From Ectobius pallidus (Eukaryota; Arthropoda; Insecta; Blattodea; Ectobiidae), in NCBI GenBank assembly GCA_964059195.1, contig CAXKWD010000006.1, forward strand, positions 136,336,039 to 136,400,038: DNA of 64,000 bases. The letters are read 5' to 3'. This document shows positions 50,001 through 53,454 of the stretch, piece by piece. A model generated the notes under the pieces. That model was not told the origin of the DNA. It did no database searches and saw only the letters and a program-made list of their open reading frames with translations. Both the position numbers and the translations under genes were made by a program. Each line of letters starts with the position of its first letter. Positions within the stretch are counted from its first letter, which is position 1.

Positions 50001-50389
50001 CTGTTATTAATTTGATATCTTTAGTCAATTTTTTCACTTGATTAAAATTTGCTACAGTCCAGATGGGAACATACTGATCATTATCCATTTGTGATATCAA
50101 GTAAGCATCGTTGGCCAAATTTTCCCTGAAATGTAAAAAATTAACAATAGTACATCTAATACCATTAGACATTAAAATCAAGTCCGACACTATTAACAGA
50201 ACTGATAAATTTAATTTCTGTACTTACCTAGAGAAGTAATACTCAAGCTGAGAGGACAGCATTTGCTTCAATTGGTCCAGGGGGATGCCCCCATCCGGCC
50301 CAGATGGGTTCGGGTCGGCGGGCGATCCCCCTGGCGGAGTGGTGGCTTGGGCGTAGGTCTCCAGTGAGTCTGTTACGCCATTCAGTGAG
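3380..50389 (-). CDS. Larp4B: La-related protein 4 (LARP4/4B) gene, nine visible exons, incomplete at both ends
   Basis: Cytoplasmic RNA-binding protein; family members bind poly(A)/mRNA 3' ends and poly(A)-binding protein and stabilise or promote translation of mRNAs. Exons in order of transcription: 50389-50228, 50125-49989, 45098-44986, 43960-43820, 40005-39790, 38516-38356, 23985-23524, 10253-9981, 3712-3380 (1998 nt, 666 codons). Numbering the first complete visible residue (Ser) as 1: La motif about 38-118 ([30 protein letters not shown]), RRM about 119-195 ([35 protein letters not shown]), low-complexity tail with the family blocks [14 protein letters not shown] and [10 protein letters not shown]. 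All eight internal introns are GT-AG with matching phase. The N-terminus (where LARP4 carries a PAM2-like motif) and the C-terminus (a family 'LSYAEV' block) were not found and probably lie outside. The insect orthologue is Larp4B; the LARP4/4B family call is very secure. Confidence 0.95.
4173..4859. mobile_element. Foldback MITE, copy 1
   Basis: The two halves are inverted copies of about 320 bp. The left reads AGAGTTGGTCAATCACGC; the right reverse complement reads ACGAGTTGGCCAGTCATGC. They share CGGGTGAAATATCTA, GGTGTAATGATTCAGGTTC, CACGTACCTCA and CAAGAGATGTTGG. Flanking TA on both sides suggests a TA target duplication. No transposase, so non-autonomous. The homologous element at 35.26-35.94 kb confirms it as a family. 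Confidence 0.8.
4862..6604. other. Larp4B intron 8, no gene seen
   Basis: Low-complexity AT-rich sequence with short A and TTA runs. The stretch 5940-6300 has two similar phrases (CAGAGATCTAAAATTAAACA TAGA; CAGAAATCTGAAATTTTCAA CATAGA), perhaps an old repeat, not developed further. Confidence 0.6.
6605..7450 (+). mobile_element. Internally deleted Tc1/mariner-superfamily element with TIRs
   Basis: Inverted ends of about 95 bp: TACAGGGCTCCCACAAATGA on the left and, reverse-complemented, TACAGGATTCCCACAAATAC on the right. Both are followed by AGGTTTCGAACAC and further on CTAGTATCG-TAGAAAGAGAAAC, and flanked by TA. Between them lie fragments of one transposase: an N-terminal helix-turn-helix piece at about 6780-6910 ([20 protein letters not shown]) and a C-terminal piece at 7002-7376 containing [16 protein letters not shown], the region of the last catalytic acidic residue. 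The middle of the gene is missing. Confidence 0.85.
7002..7376 (+). pseudogene. Mariner-like transposase, C-terminal fragment
   Basis: Reads [20 protein letters not shown], then [17 protein letters not shown] and [16 protein letters not shown]. This is the typical C-terminus of insect transposases of the IS630-Tc1-mariner group whose N-terminus is the DUF4817-type helix-turn-helix. The usual Asp or Glu of 'TPxDFFLWG' is replaced (TPFNYFFWW), so the third catalytic residue appears lost. There is no genuine start codon context; it is the remains of a longer ORF whose N-terminal part lies just upstream. Confidence 0.75.
7453..8809. other. Larp4B intron 8, no gene seen
   Basis: AT-rich with A-tracts at about 7520 and 8570. 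A TGTAATTGTAATTGTAAATTGTAAATG microrepeat lies at 8365-8395, such as is seen at the 3' end of non-LTR copies, but no coding body precedes it. Confidence 0.55.
8810..9000 (-). mobile_element. tRNA-derived SINE, copy 1
   Basis: On the minus strand a pol III-like head reads TAGCACAGGCACTGG (A-box-like) and then GGTTCGATCCCGGCC (B box), followed by a body running down to CAGTACATCCCCG. Copy 2 lies at 9085-9275 in the same orientation. Confidence 0.65.
9085..9275 (-). mobile_element. tRNA-derived SINE, copy 2 (diverged)
   Basis: Shares with copy 1 the blocks GTGTGCTGGAATTTTG, CATTGACCTAGGCTGGGAT and AGAAAGCCAG in the same order. The B box is mutated (GGTTAGATCCC). The two copies stand head to tail 275 bp apart. 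Confidence 0.6.
9981..10253 (-). CDS. Larp4B: Larp4B exon 8: RRRRKEDE and FPPLPG motifs
   Basis: Acceptor TTTGTAG, donor AATAG before GTGAGT; 90 full codons. It begins [14 protein letters not shown], equivalent to the basic RRRRREDD block of vertebrate LARP4. It then carries [15 protein letters not shown], equivalent to the conserved FDLLASNFPPLPG block, and ends SSHWENR, the first half of the ENRxSDVVKG motif split across the next intron. These three blocks in order identify the tail of the family. Confidence 0.95.
11020..12084 (+). mobile_element. Penelope-like retroelement, 5'-truncated, with inverted pseudo-LTR ends
   Basis: Bounded by inverted copies of about 44 bp: TACATACTTAATTCAGTTTT/CCACTCAACTTCACTTATAT on the left and its reverse complement at 12040-12084. 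Penelope-like elements commonly carry such pseudo-LTRs, one often inverted and truncated. The interior holds one long ORF and then a hammerhead-like core. The RT catalytic domain (YxDD) is not present, so the copy is truncated at its 5' end. Confidence 0.85.
11093..11992 (+). CDS. Penelope-like element ORF: RT C-terminal part plus GIY-YIG endonuclease
   Basis: 299 residues, open throughout. Residues about 10-130 resemble the RT thumb region of Penelope-like elements ([35 protein letters not shown]). Residues about 180-275 form a GIY-YIG nuclease: [20 protein letters not shown], with the GIY and YIG motifs, the downstream catalytic Arg region (RHKEHLRN), His/Thr-Gly-His (TTGHEFEED) and a late Glu (VWEKIFI). 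A CxxC sits between GIY and YIG (CKDC), as in canonical Penelope-like elements. It lacks the N-terminal RT, so the fragment cannot be a working polymerase, yet the nuclease part is intact. The annotated Met is merely the first in an open frame. TGA stop at 11990-11992. Confidence 0.85.
   Translation: MLNLQDNSIKFTAEVESENFLPFLDIKIIRNHNRIEFGIFRKATHVDNYIKQDGHNPSSHKHAIFNSLAFRLVNIPMNSSEYNNEYQHILDTALKNGFDTDLVNKRIKKFEKQKLIRENCTLRNIKDHTFKKFTFHPRLHYKFEKIFKEVDIRLAPINRSNIKTLLKSGQMDKIPPKKNSGIYELKCKDCNKLYIGKTKRNLNIRHKEHLRNIKYKQTEKSAVAHHFWTTGHEFEEDIKLVKSVTKPIELTVWEKIFIQRNRNNLVNFDIPKENDLITTLIRPTETSTGPPANSAVDLI
12650..13100 (+). mobile_element. Non-LTR retrotransposon fragment (frameshifted)
   Basis: In shifting plus-strand frames one reads [13 protein letters not shown], then [25 protein letters not shown] and WLGH-like codons. 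This is the region after the RT domain common to many insect non-LTR elements ('LRKRLVKxxVWSVxLYGxETWT...'). Several stops and shifts show it is long dead. Its 5' limit is unclear. Confidence 0.6.
13270..13435 (+). mobile_element. Ty3/gypsy LTR-retrotransposon pol fragment
   Basis: Encodes AIRNPPPP...[19 protein letters not shown] and [10 protein letters not shown], the connection between RT and RNase H of Ty3/gypsy-type pol. Only about 55 codons survive, with a stop after KWSLK. No LTRs were seen. Confidence 0.7.
14455..14754. mobile_element. Tigger/pogo-type MITE
   Basis: Left end CAGAAAAACTCCAACTATCC, right end reverse-complemented CAGTAGAACTCCCAACTATC CGG, both flanked by TA: the typical terminal sequence of Tigger elements. 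On the minus strand short decayed transposase words remain in two frames ([20 protein letters not shown]), the C-terminal region of Tigger transposases. 300 bp, non-autonomous. Confidence 0.8.
15100..15385 (+). mobile_element. Non-LTR retrotransposon tail, copy 1
   Basis: Plus-strand codons give [19 protein letters not shown], then in a shifted frame [20 protein letters not shown]. This is the arginine-rich C-terminal tail of a very common insect non-LTR family. Several frameshifts. The copy at 62.4-62.7 kb is the same segment in the other orientation. Confidence 0.75.
15386..17284. other. Larp4B intron 7, no gene seen
   Basis: No coding signal. Contains a G-run at 16441-16455 and the AAT microsatellite. 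The ends GTAAGCACGGCAATG at 15326 belong to the non-LTR tail. Confidence 0.6.
16724..16784. repeat. (AAT)n microsatellite
   Basis: About 20 uninterrupted AAT units; the poly-Ile reading frame through it is an artefact. Confidence 0.97.
17287..18077. mobile_element. Pogo-like TIR element a (hosts a nested hAT MITE)
   Basis: Left end CTGGAATTTACCTGAATGTA AGCCGCACC; right end ATGCACCTTATACACGGGTA AATACAG; flanked by TA on both sides. Internally similar to element b at 18828-19527 (CCACCTATC, ATCTCGAA, TTTAATCGAAGC-like, GCAAGTGATNTT, TCATATGAAG/AATGT). No transposase is readable. Confidence 0.75.
17591..17687. mobile_element. 97-bp GC-rich hAT-type MITE with perfect 8-bp target duplication
   Basis: Ends are CAGGGCTGCC and GGCAGCCCTG (inverted). 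Directly outside on both sides is GCATCTTA (17583-17590 and 17688-17695), an exact 8-bp duplication as made by hAT transposases. The interior is GC-rich with nested palindromic runs (CGGGCCC, GCGGGCCC, GGCCCGGG), in sharp contrast to the AT-rich host. It sits inside pogo-like element a. Confidence 0.88.
18828..19527. mobile_element. Pogo-like TIR element b
   Basis: Left end CCGTATTTATCTGAATATAA GCCGCAC, right end GGGCGGCTTATATTCGGATA AATACGG: near-perfect inverted ends, TA before the left end. A diverged relative of element a just upstream, in the same orientation. Confidence 0.82.
19528..21233. other. Larp4B intron 7, no gene seen
   Basis: A 93-codon frame at 20373-20654 has no recognisable features or splice context. 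The rest is AT-rich spacer between the pogo-like elements. Confidence 0.6.
21236..21885. mobile_element. Pogo-like TIR element c
   Basis: Left end CTGTATTTACCCGTGTAATA GAAGAA; right end reverse-complemented CCATATTTACTCACATAATG GATGC; TA on both flanks. Belongs to the same terminal-sequence group as elements a, b and d. No ORF. Confidence 0.75.
22525..23342 (+). mobile_element. Pogo-like TIR element d with helix-turn-helix remnant
   Basis: Left end GTATTTACTCATTTATAACA CCCCCTCACC, right end GGGGGTGTTATAGGTGAGTA AATGCAG, TA on both sides. A plus-strand frame at 22791-23021 encodes [33 protein letters not shown], which is the CENP-B/pogo-type N-terminal DNA-binding helix-turn-helix. The catalytic domain is absent. 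Confidence 0.82.
22791..23021 (+). pseudogene. Pogo/CENP-B-like DNA-binding domain fragment
   Basis: 76 codons. The middle ([33 protein letters not shown]) fits the 'K..V..YAE..GN..AARKF.V....IR.WR' pattern of pogo-family DNA-binding domains, with the usual WR replaced by WH. It ends soon after in a stop, with no DDE triad downstream inside the element. Confidence 0.65.
23524..23985 (-). CDS. Larp4B: Larp4B exon 7: Ser/Thr- and Gln-rich disordered tail
   Basis: Joined to exon 6 across a 14.4-kb intron; the split codon AG+A gives Arg ([16 protein letters not shown]). 153 codons, rich in Ser, Thr and Val, with a short poly-Gln (QAQQQQQP) and His/Ser tract (ESHHSHSK); no folded domain is evident. 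Donor CCAAG before GTAATT, phase 2. The acceptor is CAGAAG, a tandem NAGNAG site, so isoforms differing by one Arg are possible. Confidence 0.92.
24376..24436. repeat. Poly(A) / (AAT)n tract
   Basis: About 28 As followed by AAT units and A-rich sequence, 100 bp outside the long-TIR element. It may be the tail of a retroposed sequence on the plus strand, but no body is recognisable upstream. Confidence 0.85.
25000..25360. repeat. Tandem duplication, period 179 bp, at inner end of left arm
   Basis: GAGTACTTTAAACTTATCCT starts at 25001 and again at 25180. The following blocks repeat with few changes (CTTTCAGGTCACAAAATACA GAGG; AGCAACGATTGAATAAATGC). The right arm has only a single diverged counterpart of the first part. 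Confidence 0.9.
25547..26660 (-). pseudogene. XPG/FEN1-like PIN-domain nuclease with Cys-rich tail (decayed)
   Basis: Read on the minus strand with several frameshifts and stops. Blocks in order: [33 protein letters not shown] with [48 protein letters not shown]; then a 142-codon open stretch (26101-25673) starting [21 protein letters not shown]. After one in-frame TAA comes a cysteine-rich tail ([30 protein letters not shown]). The Asp/Glu-bearing blocks (VFDGY, DADxLIV, VxGEDxDLL, GCDTTS) match an XPG/PIN-like family widespread in invertebrate mobile DNA. Function in transposition is unknown; this copy is dead. Confidence 0.7.
27867..28348. mobile_element. 480-bp MITE with internal subrepeats
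   Basis: Left end GACCTTTTCACACTGGGACA CTTGTGACGGTCACCGG; right end reverse-complemented GGTCCTTTTCATACTGGGAC ACTTGTGGCGGTCACTGG. Internally CACTTGTG and GGTCACC words recur (27926, 28238-28262), and CAATGCTTCTCYRCC occurs twice (28180, 28298). Possibly PIF/Harbinger-like, but the target duplication was not resolved. Confidence 0.7.
28349..29871. other. Larp4B intron 6, no gene seen
   Basis: Ordinary AT-rich intron DNA between the 480-bp MITE and the large palindrome; no repeats or frames worth naming. Confidence 0.6.
29872..32724. mobile_element. 2.85-kb palindromic element with 842-bp arms
   Basis: Arms 29872-30713 and 31883-32724 are inverted, near-identical copies. Outer ends are AAATCCCTTTAGGCAGGCCT in both. 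Shared landmarks are a C-rich run with CCCCCACCCCCACC, CCCCCGACCACCCCC, an AT microsatellite and AATAGGTAGATTTTTCTTC. Each arm's inner end is itself a small hairpin (GGTAGATTTTTCTTC / AAAAATCTACC). The 1.17-kb centre (30714-31882) has no recognisable gene. A 60-codon frame occurs identically in both arms (30194-30376 plus, 32402-32220 minus) but looks non-coding. Confidence 0.85.
32725..35261. other. Larp4B intron 6, mostly featureless
   Basis: No coding signal. At 34370-34450 a plus-strand stretch (GTGGTTAGCATGC ... GGTTTCCATGACC) weakly recalls a tRNA-derived SINE head. A TTTA-rich run lies at 33876-33905. Confidence 0.5.
34976..35085. repeat. Imperfect tandem duplication (~50 bp)
   Basis: ACATTAACTCAAAAGACTA followed by TTATGTTATCATA and GACTYAAATCTAT occurs twice in a row, the second time with a short insertion (GCTTTTCATC). 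Confidence 0.65.
35264..35938. mobile_element. Foldback MITE, copy 2
   Basis: Same family as 4173-4859. Left end GGGGTGTTTCACGTACGAAT TGGCCAATCATGC, right end reverse-complemented CAGTGTGTTTCACTTAGGAG, with TA immediately outside both ends (35262-35263 and 35939-35940). The halves share GGGTGAAATATCTATGC, GGTATAATGATTCAG and CACGTACC with each other and with copy 1. Confidence 0.85.
36830..36975. mobile_element. hAT-like element end
   Basis: Ends in GCCCATCACTA, the reverse complement of the TAGTGATGGGC terminus typical of a hAT group. The preceding 130 bp alternate between GATTC/GAATC-like words. No matching left end nearby, so probably truncated. Confidence 0.4.
37454..38108. mobile_element. 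Inverted pair of mariner 3' ends (foldback)
   Basis: Two inverted copies of about 310 bp meet at about 37780. Each outer end resembles CGAGGGCCATCCATATAGTA AGTTTCCC, a mariner-type end. Each arm contains the C-terminal part of a mariner transposase, read toward the outer end: [12 protein letters not shown], then [16 protein letters not shown] codons in the right arm on the plus strand. TA flanks both sides. The inner junction has inverted CACCTCCCAG / CTGGGAGGTG. Confidence 0.78.
38356..38516 (-). CDS. Larp4B: Larp4B exon 6: aromatic/Pro-rich tail segment
   Basis: Acceptor ATTTCAG, donor CGCAG before GTAAAT; 53 codons plus two bases. The product contains [21 protein letters not shown] and [14 protein letters not shown], matching the position and character of the 'SWSPNPTPYFE...FVNG' segment of vertebrate LARP4. 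It ends YIPR with a split Arg completed by exon 7. No separate reading-frame shadow is obvious here; the exon rests on splice sites, phase and family similarity. Confidence 0.9.
39080..39156. repeat. (GAAA)n microsatellite
   Basis: About 75 bp of GAAA/GAGA repeats; the Lys/Glu/Arg-rich frame across it is an artefact. Confidence 0.95.
39206..39460. mobile_element. Inverted pair of Penelope-type ends (100-bp-arm hairpin)
   Basis: Arms 39206-39305 and 39335-39434 are inverted copies around a 30-bp loop. Each arm, read outward, runs CTGATGATGAGTCATGAAGG, ATTGCTCGAAA, TGTTCAGGTCAGTG, TTGAATTAAGTGAAGTTAYG TATGTT. The last block resembles the pseudo-LTR of the Penelope-like element (CTGAATTAAGTATGTATA). 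TAACTTCACTATATAAAC just outside (39440-39460) resembles its 5' part (AACTTCACTTATATAAAC). Confidence 0.65.
39790..40005 (-). CDS. Larp4B: Larp4B exon 5: RRM end and Pro-rich start of tail
   Basis: Acceptor TTTCTTAG followed by GGTAAGCCTATAATGGCACG (GKPIMAR), donor GTATAT before GTAAGT; 72 codons, phase 0 to 0. [16 protein letters not shown] closes the RRM as in LARP4. The remainder ([30 protein letters not shown]) begins the disordered, proline-rich tail. Confidence 0.95.
40280..40405. repeat. Dispersed repeat, copy 1 (homologous to 55.78-55.90 kb)
   Basis: GCGATAACTCGAATACGCTG followed by ATCAGATTTTCATTAAACTT and ATTGATTTTAGACCAAATCA GTTGAC matches the segment at 55776-55900 block for block. 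The two segments lie 15 kb apart, in the same orientation. Confidence 0.7.
40406..43819. other. Larp4B intron 4, few features
   Basis: Apart from the probable hAT MITE, a phrase at 40484-40540 (CTTCCAAATGAGCCAGAAAC TTGAAATTTGG ... CCAAAAAGTT) recurs at 41334-41415, a diverged direct repeat 850 bp apart. The rest shows nothing recognisable. Confidence 0.55.
41117..41295. mobile_element. Probable hAT MITE
   Basis: The right end CGACCCACCGGTTGGGAACC GCTG is the reverse complement of the common hAT end CAGCGGTTCCCAACC. A possible left end TAGTGGTTCTG starts near 41117. No 8-bp duplication was found, so the left boundary is tentative. Confidence 0.45.
43820..43960 (-). CDS. Larp4B: Larp4B exon 4: central RRM
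   Basis: Acceptor GTTTCAG, donor TTTCAG before GTAAGA; 47 codons, phase 0 at both ends. It encodes [39 protein letters not shown] and REEVREFQ. This covers strands 2-4 of the RRM with the NSWYVTF (RNP1 position) strand typical of LARP4 proteins, which departs from the canonical RNP1 consensus. Confidence 0.97.
44560..44640 (-). mobile_element. SINE-like tRNA-derived head
   Basis: On the minus strand CAGTGGTGCAGAAGTAGCAT is followed by GGGTTCATACCC, resembling pol III A and B boxes about 35 bp apart. It differs from the SINE at 8.8-9.3 kb. No clear body or tail. Confidence 0.4.
44986..45098 (-). CDS. Larp4B: Larp4B exon 3: La motif end and first RRM strand
   Basis: Acceptor GTTTTAG, donor AAA before GTAAGTG. 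The split codon G+AA gives Glu, so the protein reads [20 protein letters not shown], then [11 protein letters not shown], the RNP2-like first beta strand of the LARP4 RRM, and ends EEVK at phase 0. Confidence 0.96.
45478..45911 (+). mobile_element. Non-LTR retrotransposon C-terminal fragment
   Basis: Plus-strand codons read [56 protein letters not shown], then after a shift [20 protein letters not shown] and finally [15 protein letters not shown] to a terminal stop at 45908. This is the characteristic end of a non-LTR polyprotein with a nuclease-like D-x-V-I-L-(N/D)-P block. At least two frameshifts. Confidence 0.65.
45915..46190. mobile_element. hAT terminal region
   Basis: Begins CAGGGTGTCCACC and continues with AGAAATTCCCGACTTATTCA and GAAATTCCCGAAAAA, the AAATTCCC-rich subterminal pattern of a hAT group. 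It lies directly downstream of the hAT transposase pseudogene. A possible partner end ACACCCTG lies at 47281-47288. Confidence 0.5.
46193..47094 (-). pseudogene. hAT transposase, C-terminal half (decayed)
   Basis: Two minus-strand open stretches. The upstream one (47094-46711, 127 codons) contains [20 protein letters not shown] and ends at TAG after QNADHE. The downstream one (46627-46193, 144 codons) carries the hAT dimerisation signature [20 protein letters not shown] and [19 protein letters not shown], followed by a Lys/Glu-rich coiled-coil-like tail ([22 protein letters not shown]). About 80 bp of stop-containing sequence separates them. The N-terminal BED finger and the catalytic region are missing. 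Confidence 0.75.
47290..48350. other. Larp4B intron 2, no gene seen
   Basis: AT-rich; a phrase GCCTGTATCTCGGCCCAGAT at 47441 resembles 'atatctcggcccc' in the palindrome arms, but the likeness is too short to interpret. Confidence 0.5.
48410..48512 (+). mobile_element. Small Penelope-like ORF fragment
   Basis: Encodes [28 protein letters not shown], alignable with [27 protein letters not shown] of the element at 11.1 kb, i.e. the linker just before the GIY motif. The GIY-YIG part itself is not preserved. Confidence 0.5.
48513..48566. repeat. 27-bp tandem duplication
   Basis: GAAAAACTAAAGAAGTTTGG AAGTTA occurs twice in direct succession. It follows immediately on the Penelope-like fragment. 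Confidence 0.9.
48953..49480. mobile_element. hAT-like element end with TGATCATTTGAA repeats
   Basis: Starts TAGTGATGGGCAAAATC. ATGATCATTTGAAT occurs at about 49004 and again at about 49417, with related GATTCTT/AAGAACC words. The opposite terminus was not found, so the extent is approximate. Confidence 0.4.
49989..50125 (-). CDS. Larp4B: Larp4B exon 2: core of the La motif
   Basis: Follows exon 1 after an intron of only 102 bp (acceptor TTTCAG, donor CGAG before GTAAGG). The split codon AG+G gives Arg, producing [16 protein letters not shown], then [14 protein letters not shown] and LITEVLR. These are the most conserved stretch of LARP4-type La motifs, including the DQYVPI and TVANF segments of the RNA-binding pocket. 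Phase in 2, phase out 1. Confidence 0.97.
50228..50389 (-). CDS. Larp4B: Larp4B visible exon 1: acidic/Pro-Gly linker and start of La motif
   Basis: The acceptor reads TTTGCAG then CTCACTGAATGG; the first base completes a codon begun in an unseen upstream exon. The exon encodes a Gly/Pro-rich linker ([17 protein letters not shown]), then [17 protein letters not shown], the first helix of the La motif with its conserved Gln and aromatic residues. It ends TCT AG before GTAAGT (phase 2). The GC content is clearly higher than in the surroundings. No start codon is visible in this exon, so at least one further 5' exon exists. Confidence 0.95.
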
Positions 50390-50741
50390 CTGCAAATAAA
50401 TATTATCAACAATGAGTTATCACAGAGTACTATTAAATTACACTTCAATCTATACTAAATACTTTTAACCCTTTATCACATAGTAACATTCTTTTATGAA
50501 GGCCTTGTCTACAACAGGTAAAGAACGAACGACTAACAAACTAATACAGCCTACAGGTGAGCTTGTATTAGTTTTATTTGGTAAAAACTCTATCTCCTTT
50601 CTACAATGAAAAATTCATCTTAATATCAAATAACTTTTAGCAAATCATCCAGAATCACAGCAACATAAGTCGCCACCATTTGCCATCATCTTTCTTTTTT
50701 CATTCAAATAGCTTCTCTAATTCTGCTAAAGAGCAATACGG

Positions 50742-50990
50742 GGGTGCGCAGGCAAAGAGAGTTAAGTCCACTTTCTTCTTACTGCGAATTAGAGTGACTT
50801 AACACACTATACTAGCCCAACAAAGCTTTAGAGATGGATAAACCCATGAGGCACACATCCATAACTACCGTACTTTTTGAATATGACTTACTGGATTTAA
50901 CACAAATGTAGAGAACATTTTTATCTATAACTCTACGGACATATCTCAATTTTTAGGATGGTGGACTTAACTCTCTTTACCCGCGCACCC
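50742..50990. mobile_element. 249-bp MITE upstream of Larp4B visible exon 1
   Basis: Perfectly oriented inverted ends: GGGTGCGCAGGCAAAGAGAG TTAAGTCCAC on the left and, reverse-complemented, GGGTGCGCGGGTAAAGAGAG TTAAGTCCAC on the right (28 of 30 identical). No ORF. The target duplication was not resolved. Confidence 0.88.
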
Positions 50991-52965
50991 ACAAATTGAA
51001 ATATGTTATCAATGTTTAGACCTCTTCGCAGCTCTGGTTATATTTGCCAACCAGGCAAAGGCTGGTATTATTCGCACACTTTATCTTGAGCTAAACACTC
51101 CATAATGCTGAAAACCGTCCATATAAAGAAGGCCTCGCTCGAAAAAATGAAGATCGCGACCCGTCCCCAGTATTGCCATAACCAAAAACTTCCAGTTGAG
51201 GGATTCTTGAGCTACGGTTAATTTTTTTTATTTGTTTACATCATATTATTCTGAAAATGACAGAATAAATCCAGGGATATTAGAAGAACAGTACTGGTGT
51301 TGTGGAAATGGTAGATATAAGTGACAACGGAGTTCTTTAAACCAAGAAGTATCGGAAATCAGCAAAATAATAAACCAAATAAATGAAAGGAAGGAAAAGC
51401 AATTTAATGTGTTTTAAGCTGAATCTGCCGCTAGAGAAAAGAACAAGTCAAGTTTTATTATTTCGTTGTATTAATGGTGCAGTATTAATTACCTACAAAC
51501 TTTCGCGAAAGGTATTTAGTTAAATTACATCAATTCAGGCATGTGAAAGTGCGTATTCAAATAGGCCTACATGTAGGCTACAAATCTACGACTTTTAAAC
51601 GATTTTCTATATTCTGAAGACCGGGAGAGAAATTGTCTAAATAGGCCTAAATATATTACTTTATTCATTCCTCCAGCGATATATTCTACTATAATATCTG
51701 AATCAATATAAAATCTTAGTTTGGTAGCGAGAGTTGAAAGTGCTACAAATTACAGTTAGTTCCATTGTGTACCAGCATAAAACTACACACGTTATATTTT
51801 CTGGTAATTGGCAACCCTTCAGAAACAACGTCAATTTCAACTCACCGCCTTCTGCAATAGTCAGTCTTTTATACTGCATGCAATATCAGCTCCCCTCACC
51901 CCCGCATTTTTTCGGTTCAAGATAAAGTGTGAGCATTATATTTCTCCCTACCTTCCTTTCAGACTCACAGTAGTACTTTACTATTGATGTGCTTCTGTTT
52001 TCTATTGTTAATGTGTTTATACCATCTGATGAATTCAAGTGATATTCAATTTTAATGAATATGATACAGGATGAAATAGCGGCGATGAGTAATGGTAAGT
52101 GAACAAGGTGTTCTCTGGTTAACATTTTCAACATCATCTTACAGGTGAGTTTTATGTTACTTTTATTTCTAAATGTATAAATGCTGCCAACCAAATTCAG
52201 TTTCTTTGCAGATTTTCACCTGCACAAGTGCAGCGGAGAGACGTCTTGACACTCTATAATCATATTACTACACTGACAGACATTATATTTTACAAGTAAC
52301 AACAAAAAATAATTCTATTTTGTTGACAATTTTTATTGATTTTTACACTTATATATGGCAATCGCTCATTTGGCAGTGTATTTTTTGGGCATTTTCTATA
52401 TTTTTAAAATATTACTTCCAGTCAGAACACAAGGATGAAATTCTATGTGTTGAATATTAGTCACCAGAAGAATATTTTGAGAAAATTTCATATTTTTACA
52501 TTCTGTCCCTTTCGAGATATTCCAATCTGAAAATCAGCAATTTTAGAAAATCTCAATATTTGGAGACTCATAAAACCTAAAGGATTTATATAAATGATCT
52601 CAAATTTTACTAGCATCTAACAGTCTATTATATCTTTCTAGGGAAAAAAATATTTGTGTGTTTTCATCCCTTCTATCAAAAAAAATCTATAAAGTCGCTA
52701 ATTTAATCTAAACGAAACATGATTTTCTAATAAAGTATTAGATTATTTTCTTAAAAGCTAAAAAATGTGAATTTTTTGTAGATTAGGAAGGTTTTTATTT
52801 CAAGCTGATATCTTAATAAACAAAATAATTATGTAACTTATTACTAACCTCTGAAAATGCCAAAAATGAGATCCTTCTAAACAAAATGGCCACCAGAAGC
52901 CACAGTCTTAGTGATAAAAAAGTAAAAAAAATAAAAAAAAAGGTTTTGTACTCCCAGATACATAT
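50991..52965. other. Region upstream of visible Larp4B exon 1, no exon recognised
   Basis: The 5' exon(s) and promoter of Larp4B should lie on this side. No minus-strand open segment ending at a phase-2 donor with family resemblance was found here or up to 64 kb. A CpG-containing patch at 51130-51190 is the only compositional change. Confidence 0.5.
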
Positions 52966-53061
52966 GGGTGATTCTTCAAATACGGGAAAATTTGCGTTCC
53001 GGAGTGATATTTCCCTTCAAATTCAACTTTAAAAAAAAATTAAAATAAAAGTTTGTTTCTA

Positions 53062-53313
53062 CTACTTCCATACTACAACCACAGTATAAGTACAGGGTGT
53101 CCACGCTAGAGGGATCGAGAGTAGTAAAGAACCTGTTTCTCGGAGTGTTCTGTCCCATTGGAGAATCGCTTTATGACCAGGTGGATCCACATTCCACGTA
53201 CGACGAACACGGCGTTGCACCCGAGTAACAGATTTCTCTTCTGCTAGCCATAACACGCACTGAATTTTCTGTTGCGGTGTCCACATTTCGAGACAAAAGC
53301 TCTTGACGCGCAT
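53062..53313 (-). pseudogene. Mariner-like transposase N-terminal fragment
   Basis: About 65 meaningful codons. The WTPQQKIQCVLWLAEEKS..VQRRVRRTW......H..ILQWDRTLRETGS pattern matches the DUF4817-type DNA-binding domain. Everything after it, including the catalytic triad, is missing, and the frame runs out through the element's left end. Confidence 0.7.
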
Positions 53314-53453
53314 GCGCGTGGAGCTGTCTGAAAACAGTGTTGCACATTCTCGGAGAATTTCCCTTTCCTGTCATATGCAGAATGCAGCAATATCCTTATC
53401 TCGTTTTAACTAGCGAGCATTTATTTCTCGATCCCTCTAGCGTGGACAGACTG
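53093..53453 (-). mobile_element. Truncated Tc1/mariner-superfamily element with DUF4817-like N-terminus (nested)
   Basis: Inverted ends CAGGGTGTCCACGCTAGAGG GATCGAGA and, at the right, CAGTCTGTCCACGCTAGAGG GATCGAGA, flanked by TA on both sides (53091-53092, 53454-53455). A minus-strand frame from 53313 encodes MWTPQQKIQCVLWLAEEKSV TRVQRRVRRTWNVDPP, the helix-turn-helix start of the same transposase group as at 6.6-7.45 kb, then is deleted straight to the other end. Confidence 0.85.
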
Positions 53454-53454
53454 T

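Noticed and set aside
51886..52194. 102-codon minus-strand frame upstream of Larp4B
   Set aside because: No conserved features, a composition like the surrounding DNA, and no in-phase donor to exon 1.
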